Assembly: GCF_001705515.1 (NCBI RefSeq)
Contig: NZ_MDJS01000001.1
Location: forward strand, 1,364,001 to 1,428,000
Reading direction: 5' to 3'
DNA from: Mucilaginibacter sp. PPCGB 2223
GTDB lineage: Bacteria; Bacteroidota; Bacteroidia; Sphingobacteriales; Sphingobacteriaceae
Length of the DNA stretch: 64,000 nucleotides
This document shows, in pieces, positions 16,643-25,849 of the stretch. Numbering within the stretch: the stretch's first letter is position 1; each line of letters begins with the position of its first letter. Under the pieces are notes generated by a model. It did no database searches. It saw nothing but the letters and a program-made list of their open reading frames with translations, and had not been told where the DNA came from. The position numbers were made by a program, and so were the translations under genes.

Positions 16643-17392
16643 TCAGGCAAACCATTCAAATAAATCAGTTTGTTTTAGTTGCGATTTGGCCTTAGCATCC
16701 ACATCGCGGATGATCTTTCCCTCGCTCATTTGGATGATGCGGTTACCATAAGTAAAAGCGTCTTTAAGGTTATGGGTAATGAGTATGGAAGTCAGTTTAA
16801 AATCTTTGATCAACTCATCGGCTGTCCTCATTACAATATCTGCCGAACGTGGATCTAAAGCCGCAGTAGGTTCATCCAGCAGTAATATTTTACACTCGTC
16901 CATCACGCTCATCAGCAAGGTCAGCGCCTGCCTTTGGCCGCCCGAGAGCGTACCCATGGGTTGATTTACCTTATTTTCGAGGCCCAGGTTCAAAATGGCT
17001 ATTCTATCTTTAACCTGCTGTATAAAAGCGCTATTAACACCAATACTCAAACCTTTTTTTTGCGTACGAAGGGCTGCCAGGCGGAAGTTATCCAATATGC
17101 TCAGATCGGGTGCCGTACCGCTTAAAGGGTTCTGGAAAACACGGGCTATCCAGCGGCTGCGCTGGTAATCGGGCAATTTATTAACATTTCCACCGTCGAG
17201 GCTAACAGTACCAGTGGTAAGCTGTATACTGCCTGCAATAATATTCAGTAGTGTTGATTTTCCTGAACCATTAGAACCTACGATCACCGCAAACTCACCT
17301 CGGGTTATGTGCAGGTCAACACCATTTAAAGCCGATACTTCGTTAGGCTTGCCTTTATTAAAAGTTTTATATACAGATATGAGCTCGATCAT
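16643..17392 (-). CDS. ABC transporter ATP-binding protein (TrpZ-like)
   Basis: 249 residues. Walker A is GSNGSGKST (39-47), the signature is LSGGQRQAL, Walker B is ILLLDEPTAALD, and the switch His is in ILITHNLKDAF. It powers the permease encoded just upstream: its ATG overlaps the permease stop by 4 bp. Together with the substrate-binding lipoprotein this is the TrpXYZ type of importer, whose members take up tryptophan, tyrosine or similar small molecules. The substrate here is not known. Confidence 0.93.
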   Translation of the reverse strand: MIELISVYKTFNKGKPNEVSALNGVDLHITRGEFAVIVGSNGSGKSTLLNIIAGSIQLTTGTVSLDGGNVNKLPDYQRSRWIARVFQNPLSGTAPDLSILDNFRLAALRTQKKGLSIGVNSAFIQQVKDRIAILNLGLENKVNQPMGTLSGGQRQALTLLMSVMDECKILLLDEPTAALDPRSADIVMRTADELIKDFKLTSILITHNLKDAFTYGNRIIQMSEGKIIRDVDAKAKSQLKQTDLFEWFA

Positions 17393-18255
17393 GACGCTTT
17401 TAATAAATTAAGCCGTGGCAACGTAACGATCAGCAGCACAAACACCGAAGTAACCAGTTTAAGCAGGTTGGCGTCTACACCCAAACTTAATGTAAGCGCC
17501 AATACCAGCTGAAACAGCACTGCACCCAATAATACGAGTACGAGGCTTACCCAAATAGAGGTAATGCTAAACCAATTGATCAGGGTTTCGCCGATGATAA
17601 CCGAACCCAGGCCAAATATCACTACACCGATACCCATACTGATATCGGCATAGCCCTGAAACTGGGTGATGAGGTAACCGCCGGTAGCAGTTAAGGCATT
17701 TGCGATAGCAAGACCGACGATCTTCATACGGTCAGTGTTTACGCCCAAAGCTCTGATCATTGATTCGCTGTTGCCTGTGGCACGCATAGCCAGTCCAAAA
17801 TCAGTTTTAAGCAGATAACCGATAAGCAAGGTTAACAGGGTAATAAAAATGACAAGAACGATCAGTGTGTTCTGATTCGCATCGCTAACCAAACCAATGG
17901 TAAATAAAGTATGATCGCTATTGAGCGGCAAGTTGGATCGGCCAAGGATGATCAGGTTTACCGAGTATAAAGCCGTCATCACCAGGATACCGGCCAGCAG
18001 TGCGTTGACTTTGAGTTTGGTATGGATCAGCCCGGTCAGCGCTCCTGCAATTGCACCGGCAACTATTACCAAGGGCAATACTATGTAAAACGACAAGGAA
18101 TGGGCAAGCGTAATAGCTGTTACCACACCACCAAGGGTATAGCTCCCATCGGTAGTGATGTCGGGGATGTTGAAGATCTTCATCGAGATATAGATCCCCA
18201 GCGCTATTGCCGAGAAGCACAAACCTTGTATAATCGCCGTCAGCAAAAAATCCAT
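17389..18255 (-). CDS. ABC transporter permease (TrpY-like, BPD_transp_2 family)
   Basis: 288 residues, about eight or nine hydrophobic membrane segments. It carries the LivH/RbsC-type signature DITTDGSYTLGGVVTA and GLAMRATGNSESMIRALGVN, which contacts the ATPase. Its ATG overlaps the stop codon of the substrate-binding protein by one base (TAATG), and its own stop overlaps the ATPase start, so the three genes form one translationally coupled operon. Confidence 0.93.
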   Translation of the reverse strand: MDFLLTAIIQGLCFSAIALGIYISMKIFNIPDITTDGSYTLGGVVTAITLAHSLSFYIVLPLVIVAGAIAGALTGLIHTKLKVNALLAGILVMTALYSVNLIILGRSNLPLNSDHTLFTIGLVSDANQNTLIVLVIFITLLTLLIGYLLKTDFGLAMRATGNSESMIRALGVNTDRMKIVGLAIANALTATGGYLITQFQGYADISMGIGVVIFGLGSVIIGETLINWFSITSIWVSLVLVLLGAVLFQLVLALTLSLGVDANLLKLVTSVFVLLIVTLPRLNLLKAS

Positions 18256-19226
18256 TACTTAACCGCTTCAAAGTTTGCAGGGATGGCAATACCATATTTT
18301 TTTGCTACCGCCGGGTTATAAACCCGCTTACGTATTTTCACCATTTCGGCTTTAATACCGTCGGTTTTGTGCGTTTTTAAATATTGTGCTGCTTGTAACC
18401 CGGTTTGATAACCCCACTGGTAAATGTCGGCCCCAAAGGCAGCTACAGCGCCACGCTGCACCAGGCCCGCTTCGCTGGTAAAAATAGGTACATTTTTCTG
18501 GTTGCAGCTTTTCACAATAGTTTCAAATGAGGCAAAAACTGTATTATCGGGGTTAGCGAAAAAAGCATCGATGTTTTTGCTGAGCAGCGATTGGGTTACC
18601 AACTGCGCATCGGCCGAGGTATTAACGGGCAGCGCTACCAGGGTAACATTCAATTTATCCGACAACCCTTTAATACGGTTCATCGCGTCAACTGATTGTG
18701 GCTCACTCTGGTTATAGATCATCCCAATGGTCAGCTTACCGTTTTTGGGTTTCAATAATTTAGGGATGATGGAAAATGAAGTGTCAATATAATTGAGGTC
18801 TTCCTGCGTGCCGAACAAGTTTGTGGGGCCATTACCGTTCGCATCGGCAACTTTCATCAAAGCCGGCGTAGGTGCCACCATGGCAAATACCGGGATAGTT
18901 TTGGTTTTCTGGATGGCGGTAATGGTTGACAAGGTAGTACAGGTAGCCAGCAGATCAACCTTTTCGCCGATGAACTGGTTTACGATTAATGTTAGCGTAG
19001 GGATACTACCTTGCGCGTTGTGGTATTCTATTTTTACATTATGCTGATCTTCGCTGAAGCCGTTCTGTTTCAAAGCATCGGTAAAACCGGTACGTGCCTG
19101 GGCTATGGTGGCATCTTCAAAGGCATCAACAAAACCTATAACAGGTACATTGTTTTTTTCATTCGAATTGCAGGATGCTAATATTAAGGCGCTTGCGGCG
19201 TAAAGCAGTAAATATTTGATCTTCAT
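18255..19226 (-). CDS. ABC transporter substrate-binding lipoprotein (TrpX-like)
   Basis: 323 residues. The lipobox is LASC (about residue 19). Two alpha/beta lobes follow (VIGFVDAFEDATIAQARTGFTDALKQNGF, and TIGMIYNQSEPQSVDAMNRIKGLSDKLNV, and EAGLVQRGAVAAFGADIYQWGYQTG). These are hallmarks of the ABC_sub_bind family (PF04392) found with TrpXYZ importers. It is the first gene of the operon and is anchored to the inner-membrane outer face. Confidence 0.92.
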   Translation of the reverse strand: MKIKYLLLYAASALILASCNSNEKNNVPVIGFVDAFEDATIAQARTGFTDALKQNGFSEDQHNVKIEYHNAQGSIPTLTLIVNQFIGEKVDLLATCTTLSTITAIQKTKTIPVFAMVAPTPALMKVADANGNGPTNLFGTQEDLNYIDTSFSIIPKLLKPKNGKLTIGMIYNQSEPQSVDAMNRIKGLSDKLNVTLVALPVNTSADAQLVTQSLLSKNIDAFFANPDNTVFASFETIVKSCNQKNVPIFTSEAGLVQRGAVAAFGADIYQWGYQTGLQAAQYLKTHKTDGIKAEMVKIRKRVYNPAVAKKYGIAIPANFEAVK

Positions 19227-19294
19227 GGGTACTAATTTAGGGAATTAGGCGCAAAGGGCATAGCGCGTGGTACTGAATGGATAGTTTACAAAAT

Positions 19295-19424
19295 GGTCAC
19301 AAGCGTCCGCTTGCGCCAAGACGGCATTAATGTATTGTTTGCGTTAGGGGTGAAGCGGATACCGGCCCGTGGATAAGGCCATGTGCAGTATGAGCGGAAC
19401 ACCCGGCCGAGGCAAAGCCCTCAT
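19295..19424. repeat. GC-rich intergenic repeat-like block
   Basis: This block between the ABC operon and the aminotransferase gene is GC-rich with several short inverted repeats (AAGCG-TC-CGCTT at 19301-19312). It has no coding frame. Its text on the minus strand (GGGCCGGTATCCGCTTCA) is one I associate, from memory, with a dispersed intergenic repeat of Sphingobacteriaceae. No second copy is in the window. Confidence 0.4.
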
Positions 19425-19426
19425 TT

Positions 19427-19497
19427 AGTCCTGAGTCGTGAGTCTATAGTCTGGAGTTAAAAAAAGACTTAAGGCTCTGGACTCAAGACTCAAGACT
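19427..19497. repeat. AGTCYTGAGTCKTGAGTC inverted repeat
   Basis: The left arm (from 19427, AGTCCTGAGTCGTGAGTC) is nearly complementary to the right arm ending at 19497 (reverse complement AGTCTTGAGTCTTGAGTC), with 16 of 18 positions matching. Each arm contains short tandem GAGTC units. It may act as a bidirectional terminator or be a decayed mobile repeat. Confidence 0.6.
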
Positions 19498-19564
19498 ACC
19501 CCAATGCCCTCCTGTGGGTAACTTAATTAATAATTAATACCAAATTTCCCTATTTTAGCCGGTG

Positions 19565-20710
19565 ATGACACGTATTACCTCTAAACTTCCACAAACGGGT
19601 ACCAGCATATTTACCGTTATGAGTGCCCTGGCTGCCGAGGTTGGCGCAATAAACCTCTCGCAGGGTTTTCCCGATTACGATTGCTCGCCGGTGCTGATCG
19701 ACCTGGTAACCAAAGCGATGAAGAACGGGCACAATCAGTATGCCCCTATGGCCGGGTTAATGAGCCTGCGCGAGCAGATCAGCAACAAGACCGAAAAATT
19801 GTATGGTGCAAGCTATAACCCGGATACCGAAATCACTATTACGGCCGGTGGCACACAAGCCATTTTTACTGCAATATGTGCCGCTATACAGCCTAACGAC
19901 GAGGTTATTGTGTTCGAACCCGCTTACGATGCCTACGCTCCGGCCATTAAAGTAATGGGCGGTATGGTCAAATCGCTGGAACTTTCGCCGCCCGATTACC
20001 GTATACCCTGGGATATGGTGCGCAGGCTGGTGACCAACAAAACCCGGATGATTATTTTAAATTCGCCGCACAACCCAACCGCCACTGTTTTACAGCAACA
20101 GGATATTGATGAATTAAGCAGTATTGTAAAAGGCTCGGATATATTGATTTTAAGCGACGAAGTATACGAACATTTGGTTTTCGACGGCGGCGAGCACCGC
20201 AGCATGGCGCGTTATGCAGAGCTGCGCGAACGCAGCTTTATTGCGGCCTCGTTCGGCAAGCTTTTTCACAATACGGGCTGGAAAATGGGCTATTGCCTGG
20301 CTCCTGCCGCTTTAATGGCCGAGTTTCGGAAAGTGCACCAGTTTTTGGTGTTCAGCGTAAATTCGCCCATGCAATACGCTATTGCCGAGTATCTGAAAGA
20401 TGAAAGCGTGTACCTTGACCTGCCGAATTTCTTCCAGCAAAAGCGCGATCATTTTCGCGCGGCATTAGCGCAAACTAAATTTGAATTGCTACCTTGCGCC
20501 GGAACTTATTTCCAGTCGGTAAGATATCATAACATCAGCGACGAAAAAGATACCGACTTTTCCCTGAGATTAACTAAAGATTTTGGTGTGGCATCGATAC
20601 CTGCTTCGGCGTTTTATACCCGTGGTACCGATCATCATGTTTTGCGTTTCTGCTTCGCCAAAAAGCAGGAAACATTAGACCGCGCGGTTGAAAAACTGCT
20701 CAGAATATAA
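19565..20710 (+). CDS. methionine/glutamine aminotransferase (YbdL/KAT-like, PLP-dependent class I)
   Basis: 381 residues of fold-type I. INLSQGFPDYDCSP is typical of the kynurenine/glutamine transaminase K group. Asn170 (NSPHNPT), Asp198 (LSDEVYEHL) and the PLP Lys232 (SFGKLFHNTGWKMGY) are present, and Arg in VLRFCFAKK binds the substrate carboxylate. E. coli YbdL prefers methionine. The next gene encodes an omega-amidase, a functional partner of glutamine-using transaminases. ATG at 19565 is chosen over the GTG directly before it. Confidence 0.9.
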   Translation: MTRITSKLPQTGTSIFTVMSALAAEVGAINLSQGFPDYDCSPVLIDLVTKAMKNGHNQYAPMAGLMSLREQISNKTEKLYGASYNPDTEITITAGGTQAIFTAICAAIQPNDEVIVFEPAYDAYAPAIKVMGGMVKSLELSPPDYRIPWDMVRRLVTNKTRMIILNSPHNPTATVLQQQDIDELSSIVKGSDILILSDEVYEHLVFDGGEHRSMARYAELRERSFIAASFGKLFHNTGWKMGYCLAPAALMAEFRKVHQFLVFSVNSPMQYAIAEYLKDESVYLDLPNFFQQKRDHFRAALAQTKFELLPCAGTYFQSVRYHNISDEKDTDFSLRLTKDFGVASIPASAFYTRGTDHHVLRFCFAKKQETLDRAVEKLLRI

Positions 20711-20751
20711 TTGTATTTGCCGATGGAATAGTTGTACCTAACTATCGTACT

Positions 20752-21531
20752 ATGGAAAACTTAAAAATAACCGTGTTTCAGGGTTACCTGTTTTGGGAGA
20801 ACATCGATAAAAACCTGCAGAACATCACACTGCGCTTATCAGCTATCCGCGAAAAAACCGACCTGATCATTTTACCCGAAATGTTTAACACAGGTTTTAC
20901 CATGAATGCCGAAACGCTATCCGAAACAATGAATGGTAAAACCATGCAATGGATGCACGAAACGGCACAAAAGTACGATTGCGTAGTAACGGGCAGCCTG
21001 ATCATCAGCGAAAAGGGTAAATATTACAACCGGCTTATCTGGATGCGTGCCGACGGTAGTTACGAATGCTACGACAAGCGCCACCTTTTCGGCCTGGGAA
21101 AAGAAGACAGAACGTATACAGCGGGCACCAAACGCCTGATCGTTGAACTAAAAGGCTGGAAAATTTGCCCGATCATCTGCTACGACCTGCGTTTCCCGGT
21201 ATGGCTGCGCAATAAAAACACCGCTTACGACCTGATGCTGGTGGTAGCCAACTGGCCCGAAAAACGCTCGCTGCACTGGCGCACACTCATCCCGGCAAGG
21301 GCGGTTGAGAACCAGTGTTACATTATCGCGGTTAACCGTGTTGGTCACGATGGCAACGAGGTTTACCACTCGGGCGACTCCATGTGCATCGATCCGAACG
21401 GCAACGTAGTTTACTACAAACGCGATGAAGAAGATGTGTACACTTTCACCATCAACCCCGAGGAACTGATCAAAGTGCGCAGGCAATTGCCGTTCCTGGC
21501 CGATGCGGATGATTTTGCAATAGATCAATAG
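20752..21531 (+). CDS. omega-amidase / nitrilase-superfamily C-N hydrolase (YafV-like)
   Basis: 259 residues. The nitrilase triad is visible: Glu43 (ILPEMFNTGF), Lys109 (YDKRHLF) and Cys143 (IICYDLRFP). ILPEMFNTGFTMN and YDKRHLFGLGKED are typical of omega-amidases, which hydrolyse alpha-ketoglutaramate or alpha-ketosuccinamate. It lies 41 bp after the aminotransferase. The pair would form the so-called glutaminase II route: glutamine donates its amino group to a keto acid, and the amide product is then drained irreversibly. This fits methionine salvage (inference). Confidence 0.9.
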   Translation: MENLKITVFQGYLFWENIDKNLQNITLRLSAIREKTDLIILPEMFNTGFTMNAETLSETMNGKTMQWMHETAQKYDCVVTGSLIISEKGKYYNRLIWMRADGSYECYDKRHLFGLGKEDRTYTAGTKRLIVELKGWKICPIICYDLRFPVWLRNKNTAYDLMLVVANWPEKRSLHWRTLIPARAVENQCYIIAVNRVGHDGNEVYHSGDSMCIDPNGNVVYYKRDEEDVYTFTINPEELIKVRRQLPFLADADDFAIDQ

Positions 21532-21697
21532 TAGTTTCTCACCCAAAGGCGCTGAGGCGCTAAGAGTTTACTTAAACCTTTGCGTCTTTGTGCCTTTGCA
21601 CGAAATATCACGCCTTCTGATGTATGGTTTGAAGCACTTGCCATAAATTAACTTTTTGTTGCGATATTCACGGCAACATTTTTCCGTTTATAATGCC

Positions 21698-24600
21698 ATG
21701 AAATATAAACACCCGGCTTTTCTGTTCATCCTATCTGCCTTACTGGCCTGCAATACGGCTTTACACGCACAAAATAACCGCGATTATACTAAACTTGTCG
21801 ATCCGTTTATCGGTACAGGCGGGCACGGCCATACCTACCCAGGCGCGGTTGTTCCTTTCGGGATGGTGCAGCTCAGTCCGGATACACGATTAACCGGTTG
21901 GGATGGTTGTTCGGGTTACCACTATACCGATACTGTGGTTTATGGTTTTTCGCATACGCACCTGAGTGGCACCGGCATTGCTGATTACTGCGACGTGCTC
22001 TTTATGCCCACCACCGGCGAGCCCGAGCTGAAGAAAGAAGATTACAGCTCGCCTTTCAAAAAGAAAAACGAGCAGGCCTCGCCGGGTTATTATCGCACCC
22101 ATCTGGACAAATACAATGTGGATGTTGAGCTTACCGCAACAAAACGCGTAGGTGTACACCGTTACAGTTTCCCCGGAAGCGCCAAACAGGCCAATATTAT
22201 TATTGACCTGCAATACCGCGACCGGGTGCTCGATTCGTGGATAGAAATGGTGAACGACCACGAGATACGCGGTTTCCGCCGCTCAAAATCATGGGCCGAT
22301 GATCAGTATGTGTATTTCTATGCCAAATTCTCCAAACCTTTTAAAACTTACGGCATAGCGCTGAGCGATGCCTTGCAGGACGGGCAAACCAAGGTTGAAG
22401 GCAAAAATGTGAAGATGTACCTGCAGTTTGATAACCCCGGCGAGGTGATTGCCAAAGTAGGTATATCATCGGTAAGCACCGGGGGTGCGCTGGCCAACCT
22501 GGATAAGGAGGTGCCCGACTTCGACTTTAAGAAAGTAGCCAAAAACGCTAAAGCCGACTGGAATAAGGAATTGGCGAAAATCGACGTACAAGGCGGCGCC
22601 TCTGCCCTGCCGCAGCCTCCGGCAAACGATCAGAGTTATAACTATGGCGCTTACGGTTATGGGCAGCCTCGGGGTACTAACCGTCAGCCGGCTATCGATT
22701 ACGCCCGCATCAAGCAAACCATATTTTATACATCGTTGTACCACGCCGCCTGTGCGCCCAATGTTTACAGCGATGTCGACGGGCAATACCGGGGGCTGGA
22801 TAAAAAAGTGCACAAAGCCGAAGGTTTTGAATACTACACCGTTTTCTCGCTTTGGGATACCTACCGCGCCGAAAACCCGCTGCAAACCATCATCAACCGC
22901 AAACGCACCAGCGATTTCATCAAAAGTTTTTTAGCCATGTACGAGCAGGGCGGCCTGCTGCCGATATGGCCGCTGGCTTCGAGCGAAACCTATTGTATGG
23001 TAGGCAATCACTCCATCCCGGTAATTGTGGATGCCTACGCCAAAGGCATCCGCGATTTTAATGCCGAAGAAGCCCTTACGGCGATGGAAGCCGCTGTTAA
23101 CCGTAATCAATACGGATTGGATTCATACCGTGCAAATGGAGCAGTTTTGGCCGATAAGGAACACGAATCGGTATCTAAAACATTGGAATATGCCATCGAC
23201 GACTGGTGTGTTGCCCAAATGGCCAAAATGATGAACAAGCCGCTTGATTATTCGGATTTCATCAAACGGGCCCAATACTGGAAAAACCTGTACGATAACC
23301 AGACCGGCTTTATGCGGGCAAGGGTTAACGGAGGCTGGTTCGCGCCGTTTTTACCAACTGATGTGAACAACCATTACACCGAAGGCAACTCGTGGCAATA
23401 CTCATTCCTGGTGCCGCAGGATGTGGATGGTTTGATCGACCATATGGGCGGCAAGGAAAAATTTGAGGCTAAACTGGAAGAATTATTTACCACTACTGAT
23501 AAGCTGACCGGCCGTGAACAGTCGGATATTACGGGTTTAATTGGTCAGTACGCGCACGGCAACGAACCAAGCCATCACATGGCTTACCTGTTCGATTTTA
23601 CCGACGATCCGTACAAGACACAGTTTTATGTGAACAAGATCATGCGTGAGCAGTATCACGCCAAACCCGATGGTCTCGCCGGTAACGAGGATTGCGGGCA
23701 AATGAGCGCATGGTACGTCATGAGCGCACTTGGTTTTTACACCATCGCCCCCGGCGGACCGGATTACCTGATCGGCCTGCCTGGTTTTGATAAGATCACC
23801 ATTAACCTGGAAAACGGTAAAAAGTTTAACATCACGGGTTCGGGATACTCCTCATCGAGCTTCTATTTGCAAGGTATGAGCCTCAACAGCAAGCCTTACA
23901 ATAAATTGTATTTAACTTTTGATGACATCGCTAACGGCGGCGACTGGGAAGTATTTACCGGCCGCCTGCCTAACAAATTATTTATGCAGGATCTGCAAAA
24001 ACCGGTATCTCGCATCAAAGACGACCTGATCGTGCCTAACCCCTACGCTATTTACGAAGCACCTACTTTTAAAGGGCAAACCACTGTATCGTTCGGCTGC
24101 AACGAGAGCGATGTAAAAATCTATTACACGCTCGATGGCTCAACCCCAGGCGCATTATCCACGCTTTACAGCAAACCTTTTACCTTAACAGCAACCACAA
24201 CTATCAAATTCATCGGCATTAAAGGTGATAAACAAAGCTTTGTAGTCGAAACAAAAATGACCCGCTTGAGCGATGAAGTAAAAATGACCTCGCTAAGCAA
24301 AACGCATCCCAACTATACAGCAGGCGGTAACGATGCATTGATCGACGGCCTTTACGGCACTACCAACTGGCGCGTTGGGCACTGGCAGGGTTTTCAGGGT
24401 AACGATCTGGAAGCTGTGTTAGATCTTGGCGCGGTTAAGCCGGTAAAAAAGGTGAGTATCGAAACGCTTCAGGATACCGGAGCATGGATCGTGTTCCCAC
24501 GCTCGGTAGATTACTATACGTCGGATGACGGGAAAAACTTCACCAAAACAGCAACCGTCAATAGCAAGATCGACATCAAAGATCTGGAAGTAAAAACCCA

Positions 24601-24736
24601 AACCTTCAGCGCTGAGCTAAATGCTAAAGCACGGTACATTAAAGTTGTGGCGCATCAGTACGGCCCGCTGCCCGAGTGGCACGAAAGTAAAGGTGAGCCA
24701 AGTTACATTTTTGCAGACGAGATAACGGTGAATTAG
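21698..24736 (+). CDS. GH92 family alpha-mannosidase with C-terminal Fn3-associated and F5/8C-type domains
   Basis: 1012 residues. The start is ATG 21698 (MKYKHPAFLFILSALLACNTALHAQ, signal peptide). The GH92 hallmarks are VDPFIGTGGHGHTYPGA, FGMVQLSPDT and FSHTHLSGTG near the N-terminus, and LWDTYRAENPL, GGNEPSHH-type (HGNEPSHHMAYLF) and GNEDCGQMSAWYV in the catalytic domain. A chitobiase/Fn3-associated domain (about 780-850: IYYTLDGSTPG) and a discoidin-like domain (about 860-1010) follow. GH92 enzymes are calcium-dependent exo-alpha-mannosidases acting on N-glycans or mannans. It is not next to a SusCD pair; the nearest is 11 kb away. Confidence 0.94.
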   Translation: MKYKHPAFLFILSALLACNTALHAQNNRDYTKLVDPFIGTGGHGHTYPGAVVPFGMVQLSPDTRLTGWDGCSGYHYTDTVVYGFSHTHLSGTGIADYCDVLFMPTTGEPELKKEDYSSPFKKKNEQASPGYYRTHLDKYNVDVELTATKRVGVHRYSFPGSAKQANIIIDLQYRDRVLDSWIEMVNDHEIRGFRRSKSWADDQYVYFYAKFSKPFKTYGIALSDALQDGQTKVEGKNVKMYLQFDNPGEVIAKVGISSVSTGGALANLDKEVPDFDFKKVAKNAKADWNKELAKIDVQGGASALPQPPANDQSYNYGAYGYGQPRGTNRQPAIDYARIKQTIFYTSLYHAACAPNVYSDVDGQYRGLDKKVHKAEGFEYYTVFSLWDTYRAENPLQTIINRKRTSDFIKSFLAMYEQGGLLPIWPLASSETYCMVGNHSIPVIVDAYAKGIRDFNAEEALTAMEAAVNRNQYGLDSYRANGAVLADKEHESVSKTLEYAIDDWCVAQMAKMMNKPLDYSDFIKRAQYWKNLYDNQTGFMRARVNGGWFAPFLPTDVNNHYTEGNSWQYSFLVPQDVDGLIDHMGGKEKFEAKLEELFTTTDKLTGREQSDITGLIGQYAHGNEPSHHMAYLFDFTDDPYKTQFYVNKIMREQYHAKPDGLAGNEDCGQMSAWYVMSALGFYTIAPGGPDYLIGLPGFDKITINLENGKKFNITGSGYSSSSFYLQGMSLNSKPYNKLYLTFDDIANGGDWEVFTGRLPNKLFMQDLQKPVSRIKDDLIVPNPYAIYEAPTFKGQTTVSFGCNESDVKIYYTLDGSTPGALSTLYSKPFTLTATTTIKFIGIKGDKQSFVVETKMTRLSDEVKMTSLSKTHPNYTAGGNDALIDGLYGTTNWRVGHWQGFQGNDLEAVLDLGAVKPVKKVSIETLQDTGAWIVFPRSVDYYTSDDGKNFTKTATVNSKIDIKDLEVKTQTFSAELNAKARYIKVVAHQYGPLPEWHESKGEPSYIFADEITVN

Positions 24737-24742
24737 GTAAAA

Positions 24743-24844
24743 CGTCATTGCGAACGATAGTGAAGCAATCTCTACATAGGATGACCGATGCATCAAGTCG
24801 GACCTGCATAGCATAAAGATTGCTTCGTTCCTCGCAATGAGGCT
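24743..24844. repeat. ~100-bp REP/MITE-like element, copy A
   Basis: The terminal inverted arms (24743-24771 and 24818-24844) share TCATTGCGA...GAAGCAATCT. The interior, read on the minus strand, aligns with the interior of copy B at 49433-49532 (AGGTCCGA, ATGCATCG, TCCTA-GTAG in the same order). The copies are therefore the same element in opposite orientation. There is no coding capacity, so any mobility would depend on a transposase elsewhere. Confidence 0.75.
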
Positions 24845-24857
24845 TAGAGGAGCACCA

Positions 24858-25739
24858 CTACTTCTCTCCTTTCAACTTCTCTGCCGCATCCAGCAACTTT
24901 GCTTTTTCATCTTTGGACAAAACCGGATAATTCAACTTTAAATCTTCAAGGGTTTTGAGCATGATGGTGGATATGGCTATCCTGGTAAACCATTTTTTAT
25001 CCGCCGGGATAATATACCAGGGTGCCTTATCATCAGCCGTAGCATTAATGGCTTTTTTGTAGGCATCCATATATTCGTCCCAATATCGCCTTTCGGCGAT
25101 ATCCGCGGCAGAGAATTTCCAGTTCTTTTCCGGGTCGTCGATACGTTTTAAAAAGCGCTTTTTTTGTTCTTCTTTCGATACATGTAAAAAGAATTTAATG
25201 ATGATCGTACCATTATACGCCAGGTGCTTTTCGAAATTACGGATACTTTCGTAACGTTGCTCCCAAAACGCATCATCAAGCTGCTTAATGTGGTCGATAC
25301 CCGGGATGCGTTGCTGCAGTACAATCTCGGGATGAACCTTACATACCAACACATTTTCGTAATGCGAACGGTTGTGTATGCCGATGCGGCCGCGCTCGGG
25401 CAGGGCCAGGTAATGCCGCCATAAAAAGTCGTGGTCCAGTTCTTCGGTGCTGGGCTGTTTAAAGCTGTAAACCTGGCAGCCCTGGGGGTTTAAACCGCTC
25501 ATGGTATGATCAATGGCGCTGTCTTTGCCCGCCGCGTCCATTGCCTGGAAAATGATCAGCAGCGAATGTTTGTTTTCGGCATACAGCTCGTTCTGTAATA
25601 CTTCAATCTTGGTTTTAAGCTCGTTCAGTAAAACATCGGCATCTTCCTTTTTATAATCGCCTGTATAATCTGTGGGATGATCTTTAAGATCGAACTTTCC
25701 ACCTGTAGAAATTTTTAACTTTTTAACCAGACTTTCCAT
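24858..25739 (-). CDS. polyphosphate kinase 2 family protein (PPK2)
   Basis: 293 residues. Walker-A-like QAMDAAGKDS (65-74), the PPK2 lid and NRSHYENVLVCKVHPE (Walker B region) are all seen. Asn in NRS and VLVxxVHPE resemble the class III PPK2 enzymes that phosphorylate both AMP and ADP from polyphosphate. It is cytosolic and could regenerate ATP or GTP from stored polyphosphate. It stands alone: the GH92 gene is convergent and the penicillin-binding protein gene is divergent. Confidence 0.92.
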   Translation of the reverse strand: MESLVKKLKISTGGKFDLKDHPTDYTGDYKKEDADVLLNELKTKIEVLQNELYAENKHSLLIIFQAMDAAGKDSAIDHTMSGLNPQGCQVYSFKQPSTEELDHDFLWRHYLALPERGRIGIHNRSHYENVLVCKVHPEIVLQQRIPGIDHIKQLDDAFWEQRYESIRNFEKHLAYNGTIIIKFFLHVSKEEQKKRFLKRIDDPEKNWKFSAADIAERRYWDEYMDAYKKAINATADDKAPWYIIPADKKWFTRIAISTIMLKTLEDLKLNYPVLSKDEKAKLLDAAEKLKGEK

Positions 25740-25849
25740 CGTAAAAAATAGCTTTGTACCAAATTAACCTAATAATCGTTAAACAAACCAATAATGTTAA
25801 TTTTTGTTGTGGGCTATGAAATAGCGCCGTAATTTTACATCTTTACCCA

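Noticed and set aside
19227..19425. Riboswitch upstream of the TrpXYZ-like importer
   Set aside because: The GC-rich block has no conserved aptamer that I can recognise, and the text looks like an intergenic repeat instead.
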